Origin: Thermohalobaculum sediminis
GTDB taxonomy: Bacteria; Pseudomonadota; Alphaproteobacteria; Rhodobacterales; Rhodobacteraceae
NCBI RefSeq assembly: GCF_023487995.1
Contig: NZ_JAMFKN010000010.1
Location: 62,001 to 126,000, forward strand
Reading direction: 5' to 3'
DNA length: 64,000 bases
The notes under the pieces were generated by a model. That model saw nothing but the letters and a program-made list of their open reading frames with translations. It ran no database searches and was not told the origin of the DNA. A program made the position numbers and the translations under genes. How positions within the stretch are numbered: position 1 is the first letter of the stretch; each line of letters starts with the position of its first letter. This document shows positions 28,156-36,005 of this stretch, one piece after another.

Positions 28156-28941
28156 ATGGCGCTCACGGGCAAGGTCGCGGTCGTCACCGGGTCGAATTCG
28201 GGCATCGGGCTGGGGGTGGCGCGTACGCTGGCAATGCGGGGCGCGAAGGTGGTGATCAACTCGTTCACCGACCGGGCCGAGGACCACGACCTCGCCCGCG
28301 AGCTCGCCGCCGAGGCCGGCTCGGAGGTCGCCTACATCCGCGCCGACATGTCGAAAGGCGACGACTGCCGCGCACTGATCGCGCGGGCGGCCGAGCGGTT
28401 CGGGCGGGTCGATATCCTCGTGAACAACGCCGGCATCCAGCATGTCGAGCGGATCGAGGACTTCCCGGTCGAGCGGTGGGACGCGATCATCGCGATCAAC
28501 CTCACTTCGGCCTTCCACACCACCGCCGCGGCGCTGCCGGGGATGCGCGCGGCCGGCTGGGGGCGGATCGTCAACGTCGCCTCGGCGCATGGGCTGACCG
28601 CCTCGCCCTTCAAGTCGGCCTATGTCGCGGCCAAGCATGGCGTGGTCGGCTTCTCGAAGGTCACGGCGCTCGAGGTCGCGGGCGAGGGGATCACCTGCAA
28701 CGCGGTCTGCCCGGGCTACGTGCTCACGCCGCTGGTCGAGGCGCAGATCCCCGACCAGATGAAGGCGCACGGCATGGACCGCGACACCGTCATCCGCGAG
28801 GTGATGCTGGCCCGTCAGCCCTCGAAGCAGTTCGCCACGACTGAGCAGATCGGCGGCACCGTGGCGTTCCTGTGCTCGGAGGACGCGGCCCAGATCACCG
28901 GCACCACGATCTCGGTGGATGGCGGCTGGACGGCGCTCTGA
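28156..28941 (+). CDS. bdhA: 3-hydroxybutyrate dehydrogenase (SDR family)
   Basis: The enzyme oxidises (R)-3-hydroxybutyrate to acetoacetate with NAD, a step in polyhydroxybutyrate use. The 261-residue protein is a classical SDR: TGSNSGIGLG near the N terminus, NNAGIQHVE, catalytic Ser region NVASAHGLTAS, and Tyr156/Lys160 in SAYVAAKHG. The blocks CPGYVLTPLVEAQIPDQ and ARQPSKQFAT are characteristic of bacterial 3-hydroxybutyrate dehydrogenases. ATG 28156 fits alignment; the frame is open further upstream. A TGC-rich palindrome lies about 85 bp before the start. Confidence 0.88.
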   Translation: MALTGKVAVVTGSNSGIGLGVARTLAMRGAKVVINSFTDRAEDHDLARELAAEAGSEVAYIRADMSKGDDCRALIARAAERFGRVDILVNNAGIQHVERIEDFPVERWDAIIAINLTSAFHTTAAALPGMRAAGWGRIVNVASAHGLTASPFKSAYVAAKHGVVGFSKVTALEVAGEGITCNAVCPGYVLTPLVEAQIPDQMKAHGMDRDTVIREVMLARQPSKQFATTEQIGGTVAFLCSEDAAQITGTTISVDGGWTAL

Positions 28942-28991
28942 GGGCTCAGGCCGGTTTTCCTTGAGGCCGGCTCATGCCGCCTGACTGTGCT

Positions 28992-29012
28992 GCCCCGGGC
29001 GCGACCCGGGGC
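28992..29012. repeat. CCCGGG-N5-CCCGGG palindromic repeat
   Basis: GCCCCGGG, centre CGCGA, CCCGGGGC: a perfect 8-bp inverted repeat between convergent bdhA and the CoA-transferase gene. It is nearly identical to the copy at 55696-55716. It may serve as a weak bidirectional terminator, but no T-run follows. Confidence 0.65.
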
Positions 29013-29103
29013 CTAGTGTCGTATGCGGCCAGAACGAGGCCCCGGCTCGCGGGCAGGGGCAGCGGACATTCCGACGGTCTGGTCCGATCACTGCAGGCCG
29101 GTA

Positions 29104-30180
29104 TCAGGCCCAGCCTTCCAGCACTTCGGCAAGGCTCGCCTCGCGCCGGGCGCGCGGGGCCTCGGTGCCCGGGAAGCGGGGCGCGGGCGCGGGGATCGGC
29201 GGGCTGCCCGCGATGGTCGCGCGGGCCGCGACATGGGGGTGGCGGGACGCCTCGCCCAGGCTCAGAACAGGCGTGACGCAGGCATCCGTCCCGGCGAACA
29301 GTTCCGCCCACGCGTCGCGGCTGCGGGTGGCGAACCGCGCAGCCAGCGCCTCGGCCAGCCGGGGCCATGCGGCGCGGTCCGACTGGTCCCAGTCGGCGGG
29401 GTCGAGGCCCACGCCCTGCATCATCGCCCGGAAGAACTGCGGCTCGATGGCGCCAACCGCGACGAAGCCGCCGCCGGCGCATGTATAGCAGCGGTAGAAG
29501 GGTGCCGCGCCATCCAGCAGGTTGTCGCCCCGCCGGTTGCGCCAGACGCCTGAGGCCGCCCAGGCATAGATGAAGGCCATCTGGCTCGCCGCCCCGTCGA
29601 TCATGGCCGAATCGACGACCGGCCCGCGCCCGGTGCGCCCGGCCTCGATCAGCGCACCCAGCATGCCCAGCGCCGCCAGCATCCCACCGCCGCCGAAATC
29701 GCCCACGAGGTTCAGGGGCGGCACGGGCGGGCGCGCCGGCTCGCCCATCGCGTGCAGCGCGCCCGTGAGCGCGATGTAGTTGATGTCGTGCCCCGCCGTC
29801 TGCGCCAGCGGTCCCGCCTGCCCCCAGCCGGTCACGCGGACGTAGGCGAGCCGGGGGTTCAGGGCCTGCGTCTCGGCCGGACCGAAGCCGAGGCGCTCCA
29901 TCACCCCCGGCCGCAGCCCCTCGATCAGCCCGTCGGCACGCGCGGCCAGCGCCAGAGCCGCCTCGCGCCCCGCAGCGGCCTTGAGATCGAGCGCGACCAC
30001 CCGCTTGCCCCGGTCCATCACCGCGGCGCCGGTGTCCGCGATCAGCGGCCCGCGTGCGACGGCCGGGCGGGCGATCTTGACCACGTCCGCGCCCATGTCG
30101 GCCAGCAGCATCCCGGCATAGGGCGCGGGGCCGATGCCCTCGAACTCGACGATCCGCGTCCCAGTCAGCGGCCCGGCCAT
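29104..30180 (-). CDS. CaiB/BaiF CoA-transferase family protein (alpha-methylacyl-CoA racemase-like)
   Basis: A 358-residue class III CoA-transferase. The N-terminal GTRIVEFEGIGPAPYAGMLLADMGADVVKI, the GKRVVALDLK segment and HDINYIALTGALHAMG match the branch that includes alpha-methylacyl-CoA racemase, which inverts 2-methyl-branched acyl-CoAs and uses His/Asp catalysis rather than CoA transfer. The start at 30180 fits the family; a longer frame to 30237 exists. Whether it is a racemase or a transferase cannot be settled by eye. It is divergent from the P1 peptidase gene (130-bp gap). Confidence 0.8.
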   Translation of the reverse strand: MAGPLTGTRIVEFEGIGPAPYAGMLLADMGADVVKIARPAVARGPLIADTGAAVMDRGKRVVALDLKAAAGREAALALAARADGLIEGLRPGVMERLGFGPAETQALNPRLAYVRVTGWGQAGPLAQTAGHDINYIALTGALHAMGEPARPPVPPLNLVGDFGGGGMLAALGMLGALIEAGRTGRGPVVDSAMIDGAASQMAFIYAWAASGVWRNRRGDNLLDGAAPFYRCYTCAGGGFVAVGAIEPQFFRAMMQGVGLDPADWDQSDRAAWPRLAEALAARFATRSRDAWAELFAGTDACVTPVLSLGEASRHPHVAARATIAGSPPIPAPAPRFPGTEAPRARREASLAEVLEGWA

Positions 30181-30310
30181 GCCATCCCCCCTGTCGCTGC
30201 CCCCTGCCAGCTTGGCCGCGCGCGGCGGCGCGCGCAAGCGGCGGGCGCCGGGGCTTGCGCGGCGTCCCGCGCGGTATAGGCTCGGGGCGCGTCAACCGTG
30301 GGGGCGAGCG

Positions 30311-31291
30311 ATGATCCGGCCGGGGCCGCGCAATTCGATCACCGATGTCGCGGGCATCTTCGTCGGCAATGCCGAGGATGCGGCGCTGACCACCGGCGCG
30401 ACCGCCGTCATTCCCGAAACCCCTGCCATCGCCGCCTGCGACGTCCGCGGCGGCGGCCCCGGCACGCGCGAGACCGACGCGCTGGGTCCCCTCGGCACGG
30501 TCGAGGTGGTGCACGGGCTCGCGCTCTCGGGCGGCTCGGCCTACGGGCTCGACGCGGCCGGGGGTGTGATGGACTGGCTGCGCGAACAGGGCCGCGGCTT
30601 CGCGGTGGGCGGGGCGGTCGTGCCCATCGTACCCGCCGCGATCATCTTCGACCTCGCCATCGGCGGTCCCAAGGACTGGCAGACGCCCCCCTGGTGGCGG
30701 CTGGGGCGCGAGGCGGCCGCCGCGGCCGGCCCGGACTTCGCGCTGGGCAATGCCGGCGCGGGGCTGGGCGCGAAGGCGGGCGGGCTGAAGGGCGGGCTCG
30801 GCACCGCGTCCTTCGTGGCGGGCGGCGTCACGATCGGCGCGCTGGCGGTGGCGAACCCGCTTGGCTCGGTCGTCATGCCGGGCGGCCGCACGCCCTGGGC
30901 GTGGTGGCTGGAGCAGGCGGGCGAATGGGGCGGCGTCGAACCACCGGCCGGGCCGCCCGCCACGCTCGACCACGGCTTCGCGGGCGAGGCGCGGGCGAAC
31001 ACCACGCTCGTCGTGGTCGCGACCGACGCGCGCCTGACGCGGGCCCAGGCGGGGCGTATCGCCGCGATGGCGCATGACGGCTTCGCCCGCGCGATCCGCC
31101 CTGTTCATGCGCCGCTCGATGGCGACACGGTGTTCGTGCTGTCGACCGGCCGCGCCGGGCCGCCCGCCGATCTCGCGGCGCTCTCGCGGATCGGCATGCT
31201 GGCGGCCGACTGCGTCGCGCGCGCCGTCACCCGCGGCGTGGTCGAGGCCGCGCCCCTCGCGGGCCTGCCCGCCTGGCGCGAGCTTTCGTGA
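30311..31291 (+). CDS. P1 family peptidase (DmpA/BapA-type N-terminal nucleophile hydrolase)
   Basis: The 326-residue protein belongs to the self-cleaving P1 family (MEROPS S58; L-aminopeptidase DmpA, beta-aminopeptidase BapA). Recognisable blocks are ITDVAGIFVGNAEDAAL, GGGPGTRETDAL, HGLALSGGSAYGLDAAGG, and the cleavage region GEARANTTLVVVATDA, where a Thr of NTTL would become the N-terminal nucleophile. No signal peptide is seen, so it is probably cytoplasmic; substrate unknown. ATG 30311 is chosen over the frame's earlier start at 30134. It converges with the DUF6476 gene, 4 bp away. Confidence 0.85.
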   Translation: MIRPGPRNSITDVAGIFVGNAEDAALTTGATAVIPETPAIAACDVRGGGPGTRETDALGPLGTVEVVHGLALSGGSAYGLDAAGGVMDWLREQGRGFAVGGAVVPIVPAAIIFDLAIGGPKDWQTPPWWRLGREAAAAAGPDFALGNAGAGLGAKAGGLKGGLGTASFVAGGVTIGALAVANPLGSVVMPGGRTPWAWWLEQAGEWGGVEPPAGPPATLDHGFAGEARANTTLVVVATDARLTRAQAGRIAAMAHDGFARAIRPVHAPLDGDTVFVLSTGRAGPPADLAALSRIGMLAADCVARAVTRGVVEAAPLAGLPAWRELS

Positions 31292-31295
31292 CCCC

Positions 31296-31640
31296 TCAGT
31301 CCCGTTCGATCAGCGTGACCGAGCTTTCCGCCCCGCTGTCCGCGTCGAAGGCGCGCAGCCGCTCGACCCCCTCGGCGTCGCGCGTGGCGATCAGCACGCG
31401 CCCGCCGCCCTGCCCCATCGCCAAGATCATCTCGCCCGCAGGCAGGCTGAGCCGCTCGGCGCCGATCGGCGGCGCCTTGGCAGGCTCGATCGCGCCAAGC
31501 CGGATGACAAGCGTCGCCGCGACCGTTACCACCCCCGCGATGAGCACGAAGATCAGGGCGCTGACCATCAGCCGCAGCCGGCGCACCGGCGCGGGCTCGG
31601 GCGGTTCGTCCTCGGGGTCGTAGCGGCGGGCATCAGGCAT
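31296..31640 (-). CDS. DUF6476-type single-pass membrane protein
   Basis: A 114-residue protein: an acidic/Pro-rich cytoplasmic N terminus (RRYDPEDEPPEPAPVRRLR), one membrane helix (about residues 25-47, LMVSALIFVLIAGVVTVAATL), and a beta-type C-terminal part (RLSLPAGEMILAMGQGGGRVL to RLRAFDADSG) that resembles a blade of a propeller. The name rests on its usual position beside rluD and rpoH in Rhodobacterales. Its ATG (31638-31640 on the minus strand) interlocks with the rluD ATG on the plus strand in the palindrome CATG. Function unknown. Confidence 0.7.
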   Translation of the reverse strand: MPDARRYDPEDEPPEPAPVRRLRLMVSALIFVLIAGVVTVAATLVIRLGAIEPAKAPPIGAERLSLPAGEMILAMGQGGGRVLIATRDAEGVERLRAFDADSGAESSVTLIERD

Positions 31641-32718
31641 GGACGATCCTCTCGACGACGACGATATGCCGGCCCCGCCGGGTGTGGGCGAGCAGGTCCA
31701 CGACCTGGCCATCCCGGATGCGGCCGACGGGCTGCGCCTCGACAAGGCGCTGGCAGAAGCAGCGGCCGGCCTTCCGGGCCTGTCGCGCTCGCGCATCGCC
31801 GATGCGCTCGCCGCCGGCCGGGTCAGCGACGCGACCGGCGCGACCGTCACCGCCGCGAGGCGCAAAGTCAAGGCGGGCGAGGTGTTCCGCCTCGCCATGC
31901 CCGCCCCCGCCCCCGCGCGCCCCGAGCCCGAGGCCATCCCGTTGAGCGTGGTCCACGAGGACGCGCACCTGATCGTCATCGACAAGCCCGCCGGGATGGT
32001 GGTCCACCCCGCGCCGGGGGCGGAGCGCGGGACGCTGGTGAACGCGCTGCTCGCGCATTGCGGCGCAAGCCTTGCCGGCATCGGCGGCGAGCGGCGCCCC
32101 GGCATCGTCCACCGCATCGACAAGGACACCTCGGGCCTGCTGGTCGTCGCTAAGACCGAGGCTGCCATGGCCGGGCTCGCCGCCCTCTTCGCCGCCCATG
32201 ACATCGAGCGCGAATACCGCGCAATCCTGTGGGGTGTGCCCGACCGGGCCGAGCCGCGCCTCGCCGGCCTGCCTGGCGTGAGCTTCGAGGACGGCTGGAT
32301 CCGCATCGAGGCCGCGATCGCGCGCCACCCGGTCGACCGCAAGCGCATGGCCGTCGCGCGCGCGGGCGGGCGGCACGCTGTCAGCCGCCTGCGGGTGATC
32401 GAGGTCTTCGGCGATCGGCCCTTTGCCTGCCTCGCGGCCTTTCGGCTCGAGACCGGCCGCACCCACCAGATCCGCGTCCATGCCGCCCATGTCGGCCACC
32501 CGCTGGTGGGCGACCAGGTTTATGGCCGGCCGCGGCGCCTCTCGCCCGACGTGGCCGGCGAGGGAACCCGCGCTGCGCTGGCCGCGTTTCCACGTCAGGC
32601 GCTCCATGCGGCGCGGCTCGGCTTCCGCCACCCGGTCACGGGTGCCGATCTTTGCTTCGAGAGCCCGATTCCACCTGATATGGACACGCTTTTGTGTATT
32701 TTGCGCCGGAAATCTTAG
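31639..32718 (+). CDS. rluD: RluA-family pseudouridine synthase (RluD-like)
   Basis: RluD-type enzymes isomerise uridines in helix 69 of 23S rRNA. The protein (359 aa from this start) has an N-terminal S4 RNA-binding domain (GLRLDKALAEAAAGLPGLSRSRI) and a catalytic domain with the active-site Asp161 in HRIDKDTSGLLVVAK, followed by RLETGRTHQIRVHAAHVGHPLVGD. ATG 31639 overlaps the divergent DUF6476 start codon; ATG 31666 is an alternative with more room. The rpoH promoter overlaps its last codons. Confidence 0.93.
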   Translation: MDDPLDDDDMPAPPGVGEQVHDLAIPDAADGLRLDKALAEAAAGLPGLSRSRIADALAAGRVSDATGATVTAARRKVKAGEVFRLAMPAPAPARPEPEAIPLSVVHEDAHLIVIDKPAGMVVHPAPGAERGTLVNALLAHCGASLAGIGGERRPGIVHRIDKDTSGLLVVAKTEAAMAGLAALFAAHDIEREYRAILWGVPDRAEPRLAGLPGVSFEDGWIRIEAAIARHPVDRKRMAVARAGGRHAVSRLRVIEVFGDRPFACLAAFRLETGRTHQIRVHAAHVGHPLVGDQVYGRPRRLSPDVAGEGTRAALAAFPRQALHAARLGFRHPVTGADLCFESPIPPDMDTLLCILRRKS

Positions 32719-32720
32719 AT
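32692..32720 (+). promoter_or_regulatory. Candidate promoter of rpoH
   Basis: TTGTGT (32692-32697), 17 bp, TTAGAT (32715-32720). It overlaps the last codons and stop of rluD and would give a leader of nearly 90 nt before rpoH. Confidence 0.45.
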
Positions 32721-32814
32721 TGGTCGTTGAAAGGATAGTCGCGCGGAACGGCGATCCTATATCTCGCCGACCTCAGATCCGCGCCAAGGGGCAAGAACGA
32801 GAGAGAGGGACCGA

Positions 32815-33723
32815 ATGAGCAGCACCTATTCGGCGCTTCCCGCGCCCTCGCCGGAACAGGGAATGAGCCGCTATCTCTCCGAGATCCGCAAGTTCCCGAT
32901 GCTGGACCCGGACGAGGAATTCATGCTGGCCAAGGCTTGGGTCGACCACGGCGACCGCGAGGCCGCGCACAGGCTGGTGACCTCGCATCTGCGCCTGGCG
33001 GCCAAGATCGCGATGGGCTATCGCGGTTACGGCCTGCCGACGGCCGAGGTCGTGTCCGAGGCCAATGTGGGCCTGATGCAGGCGGTCAAGCGCTTCGACC
33101 CGGACAAGGGCTTCCGGCTTGCGACCTATGCCATGTGGTGGATCCGCGCCTCGATCCAGGAATACATCCTGCGGTCCTGGTCGATGGTGAAGCTGGGCAC
33201 CACGGCGGCGCAGAAGAAGCTGTTCTTCAACCTGCGTAAGGCCAAGGGCAAGATCGGCGCGCTGGAGGAAGGCGACCTGCGCCCCGAGCATGTGACGAAG
33301 ATCGCAACGGACCTCGGCGTGTCCGAGGACGAGGTGGTGTCGATGAACCGGCGCCTCTCGGGCGGCGGCGACAGCTCGCTGAATGCCACCATCAAGGGCG
33401 ACGGCGAGGGCACCAGCGAATGGCAGGACTGGCTGGCCGACGACGACGCCGACCAGGCCGCGCAGTATGCCGAGACGCAGGAACTGGACGCCCGGCGAGA
33501 GTTGCTGATGGAGGCGCTGGCCACGCTCAACGAGCGCGAGCGCCACATCCTGACCGAGCGGCGCCTGAAGGACGAGCCGGTGACGCTCGAGGACCTCTCG
33601 AAGGTCTATGACGTGAGCCGCGAGCGCATCCGCCAGATCGAGGTCCGCGGCTTCGAGAAGCTGCAGAAGCGCATGCGCGAGCTTGCCGCCGAGAAGGGCC
33701 TGATCCCGGCCGTGGGCGCCTGA
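32815..33723 (+). CDS. rpoH: RNA polymerase heat-shock sigma factor RpoH (sigma-32)
   Basis: The 302-residue protein contains sigma region 2 (LRLAAKIAMGYRGYGLPTAE, then FRLATYAMWWIRASIQEYIL), the RpoH-specific box QKKLFFNLRKAK just after, and region 4 with the helix-turn-helix LEDLSKVYDVSRERIRQIEV. These identify RpoH rather than the housekeeping sigma. It directs heat-shock and, in Rhodobacterales, often oxidative-stress genes. A good intrinsic terminator follows at 33747-33780. Many Rhodobacterales carry two rpoH genes; which one this is cannot be told. Confidence 0.95.
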   Translation: MSSTYSALPAPSPEQGMSRYLSEIRKFPMLDPDEEFMLAKAWVDHGDREAAHRLVTSHLRLAAKIAMGYRGYGLPTAEVVSEANVGLMQAVKRFDPDKGFRLATYAMWWIRASIQEYILRSWSMVKLGTTAAQKKLFFNLRKAKGKIGALEEGDLRPEHVTKIATDLGVSEDEVVSMNRRLSGGGDSSLNATIKGDGEGTSEWQDWLADDDADQAAQYAETQELDARRELLMEALATLNERERHILTERRLKDEPVTLEDLSKVYDVSRERIRQIEVRGFEKLQKRMRELAAEKGLIPAVGA

Positions 33724-33746
33724 CGCGGCACCCATATGACAGACCG

Positions 33747-33780
33747 AAGGCCCCGGGGCATCGCGCGCCGGGGCCTTTTT
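33747..33780 (+). terminator. Intrinsic terminator after rpoH
   Basis: AAGGCCCCGG (33747-33756) pairs with CCGGGGCCTT (33768-33777) over 10 bp, and the sequence continues in T residues. It ends the rpoH transcript 24 bp after the stop codon; the convergent DsbD-N gene begins its 3' end at 33809. Confidence 0.85.
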
Positions 33781-33808
33781 CATGCCGCCCGCGTGACGCA
33801 GCGGCGCT

Positions 33809-34654
33809 TCAGCCCGCGGGTGCCGTGCAGCCCCTTATATCGGCCGCGACATCGCCCGCGAACACGCTGATCCTGAGATCGCCCCGCTCGATCCACGCGG
33901 CGGGGTCGACCAGCGAAAGCTGCGAGCTGACGGCGATCTCGGCGCCGTCCGACGCTATCTCAGTGCCGTGGAACCAGCTGTCGGCGGGCCCCTCAAGCAC
34001 GATCGTCGGGTCGGCCAGCGCCTTGTCGAAGACCAGCCGCGCGGTGAAGCCGCGATCGGTGCCCGTCCCGGTGACCCGGCAGACGGCCGAGACCAGCCCC
34101 TGCCCCGCACCCGGCCCCGGCACGGTGGCGCGGGCGGCGGCGATCAGGGCCGCGTCCTCGCCCTCGGCCCCGGCAGGGATCTCGCGCTGGACGCGCGTCT
34201 CCTCGAGGATGCAGATGTCCGAGCACACGCCCAGCGCCACGCGCAGGTCGAGCCCGACCGGGGCTGCCGGGTCCACCGGGTGGATGCGCAGCGGCAGCAC
34301 CACCTGCCGGGCATAGCCCAGCGTCCGCATGCCGAAGCTCTCGAAGCTGGTCGGGCGCGGCCAGTCGATCTCGATGTCGGCGACGTTCCGCGAGCCCGAC
34401 CAGTCGAAGGCGGGCGGGATGCCGGCCTCGCCCGGATTGCGCCAGTAGGTCTTCCAGCCCTTCGCGATGTCGAGCACCAGCCCCGCCTCGCGCAGGCCGT
34501 CGCCGCTGCGGGGGCCGACCGCGAGCCGCGCGGTCACGAAGGATTCGCCGGTCGAGACGATCGCCTGCGCCAAAGCCGGGGCGCCGGGCATCACGCCCGG
34601 CACCGCGCCAGCGCCGAGCGCCGTGGCCAGCAGATATGCCCATGCCGTTCTCAT
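33809..34654 (-). CDS. Exported DsbD N-terminal-domain protein
   Basis: The 281-residue protein has a signal peptide (MRTAWAYLLATALGAGAVPG, cleavage near ALAQ) and the immunoglobulin-like DsbD alpha-type domain: WKTYWRNPGEAGIPPAFDWSGS, FGMRTLGYARQVVLPL and a CSDIC cysteine pair in VALGVCSDICILEE. There is no DsbD membrane or thioredoxin domain, so it may act as a stand-alone periplasmic thiol carrier, in cytochrome or metal-centre assembly; this role is inferred. The start at 34654 is fixed by the signal peptide. It is divergent from the yqgE-type gene. Confidence 0.8.
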   Translation of the reverse strand: MRTAWAYLLATALGAGAVPGVMPGAPALAQAIVSTGESFVTARLAVGPRSGDGLREAGLVLDIAKGWKTYWRNPGEAGIPPAFDWSGSRNVADIEIDWPRPTSFESFGMRTLGYARQVVLPLRIHPVDPAAPVGLDLRVALGVCSDICILEETRVQREIPAGAEGEDAALIAAARATVPGPGAGQGLVSAVCRVTGTGTDRGFTARLVFDKALADPTIVLEGPADSWFHGTEIASDGAEIAVSSQLSLVDPAAWIERGDLRISVFAGDVAADIRGCTAPAG

Positions 34655-34776
34655 GGCCCGATAGATAATCATCCCCGCCTGACATGAACATAGCATTTCC
34701 GTCATCGCCAGCCGATCACCAGATGCCGCAGGGCTGCCGACTTGCCCTCGCCCCGATGCGGGTCCACATTTGTTGC

Positions 34777-35397
34777 ATGAGCCAGCCTAGGGACATTGAT
34801 GGCGGAACGGAGAGTGGCGCCGCGCAGGAGGCGGGTGTCGTGCAGTTCCTTGACGGCCAGATCCTGATCGCCATGCCGTCGATGAGCGACCCGCGGTTCC
34901 AGCGCAGCCTCGTCTATCTCTGCGCCCATTCCGACGAGGGCGCGATGGGTCTCGTCGTCAACCGCGAGGCGGGGGACCTCACGCTTGCGGACCTGTTCGG
35001 CACGCTTGGCATTCCGCTCGGCGCCGCGCTGCGCGACGTGCGGGTGCGCCAGGGCGGTCCGGTCGAGCCCGGCCGGGGCTTCGTGCTGCACTCGACCGAC
35101 TACGAGAGCGCCGAGGCGACAATGCATGTGAACGACAGCGTTTCGATGACCGCGACGCTCGACATCCTGCACGCCATGGGCGCCGGCCACGGGCCGCGCG
35201 ATGCCATCGTCGCGCTGGGCTATGCCGGCTGGGCGCCGGGCCAGCTCGAGGCCGAGCTGCGCCAGAATGGCTGGCTGACCTGCGAGGCAGATCGCGAGCT
35301 TCTGTTCGGCGACGACCAGTCGCGCAAATGGGAACGCGCCCTCGCCAAGCTCGGCATCAGCGCGTCCATGCTGGTCTCGCCCGGCGGCAGCGCCTGA
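34777..35397 (+). CDS. YqgE/AlgH family protein
   Basis: A 206-residue soluble protein of the UPF0301 family. Diagnostic blocks are LDGQILIAMPSMSDPRFQRSL, LCAHSDEGAMGLVVNR, VRQGGPVEPGRGFVLHS and ALGYAGWAPGQLEAELRQNGW, with a late DLLF-type block (RELLFGDDQSRKWERAL). Family function is not settled (AlgH was linked to alginate regulation in Pseudomonas). ATG 34777 is chosen over the frame's first codon at 34684 because the family starts shortly before LDGQ. It converges with the GNAT gene, 3 bp away. Confidence 0.9.
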   Translation: MSQPRDIDGGTESGAAQEAGVVQFLDGQILIAMPSMSDPRFQRSLVYLCAHSDEGAMGLVVNREAGDLTLADLFGTLGIPLGAALRDVRVRQGGPVEPGRGFVLHSTDYESAEATMHVNDSVSMTATLDILHAMGAGHGPRDAIVALGYAGWAPGQLEAELRQNGWLTCEADRELLFGDDQSRKWERALAKLGISASMLVSPGGSA

Positions 35398-35400
35398 GCC

Positions 35401-36000
35401 TCAGCGCCCCTGCGTCTCGACCCGTCCACGGCGATCCGGCCGCAGCGCGGCATAGAGGACGTGATTGCGCCAGCGCCCGTCGATCTGCAGGTAGGCCTGC
35501 GCGACCCCCTCGTACTTGAACTGGCACCGTTCGAGCAGCTTGCGCGAGGGCAGGTTGTCAGGCAGGCAGGCGGCTTCGAGCCGCGAGAGGTCCATCTCGC
35601 CGAAGGCGTGCTCGCGCAGCGCCGCCAGCGCCTCGGTCATGTAGCCCGCACGGGCGTAAGGCGCGCCGATCCAGTAGCCCAGCGTACCGGCCTGCGCCGG
35701 CTCGCGCCGGATGTTCGACAGCGTGAGGCCGCCCAGGATCGCCCCGTCCTCGATCCGGAACAGCATCAGCGGCAGCGCCTCGCCCAGCCGGATCGCGCGC
35801 TCGGCCCAGATGACCCGGTTGCGGAAGGACCGCGAGGTGAGGTGATCGCGCGCCCAGGCGGGTTCCCAGGGCTGGAGGAAGGCGCGGCTCTCGCGCCGCA
35901 GCCGCGCCCAGCCCTCGTAGTCGCCCATCCTGGGCGGGCGCAGCAGCAGCCGCCCGGTGCCGATCTCGGGCGGGCGGTTGCGGGCGCGGCGGAGGAACAT
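35401..36000 (-). CDS. GNAT N-acetyltransferase, RimJ/RimL type
   Basis: The 199-residue protein has the GNAT fold pattern of RimJ/RimL ribosomal-protein acetyltransferases: IGTGRLLLRPPRMGDYEGWARL at the start, LGYWIGAPYARAGYMTEALAAL as the acetyl-CoA-binding loop, and EAACLPDNLPSRKLLERCQFKYEG near the end. The substrate is unknown, though the family acetylates N-terminal amines. It starts 5 bp after the M16 peptidase stop and is the last gene of the thrC-M16-GNAT operon, an order conserved in Rhodobacterales. Confidence 0.87.
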   Translation of the reverse strand: MFLRRARNRPPEIGTGRLLLRPPRMGDYEGWARLRRESRAFLQPWEPAWARDHLTSRSFRNRVIWAERAIRLGEALPLMLFRIEDGAILGGLTLSNIRREPAQAGTLGYWIGAPYARAGYMTEALAALREHAFGEMDLSRLEAACLPDNLPSRKLLERCQFKYEGVAQAYLQIDGRWRNHVLYAALRPDRRGRVETQGR

Positions 36001-36005
36001 CGCCC

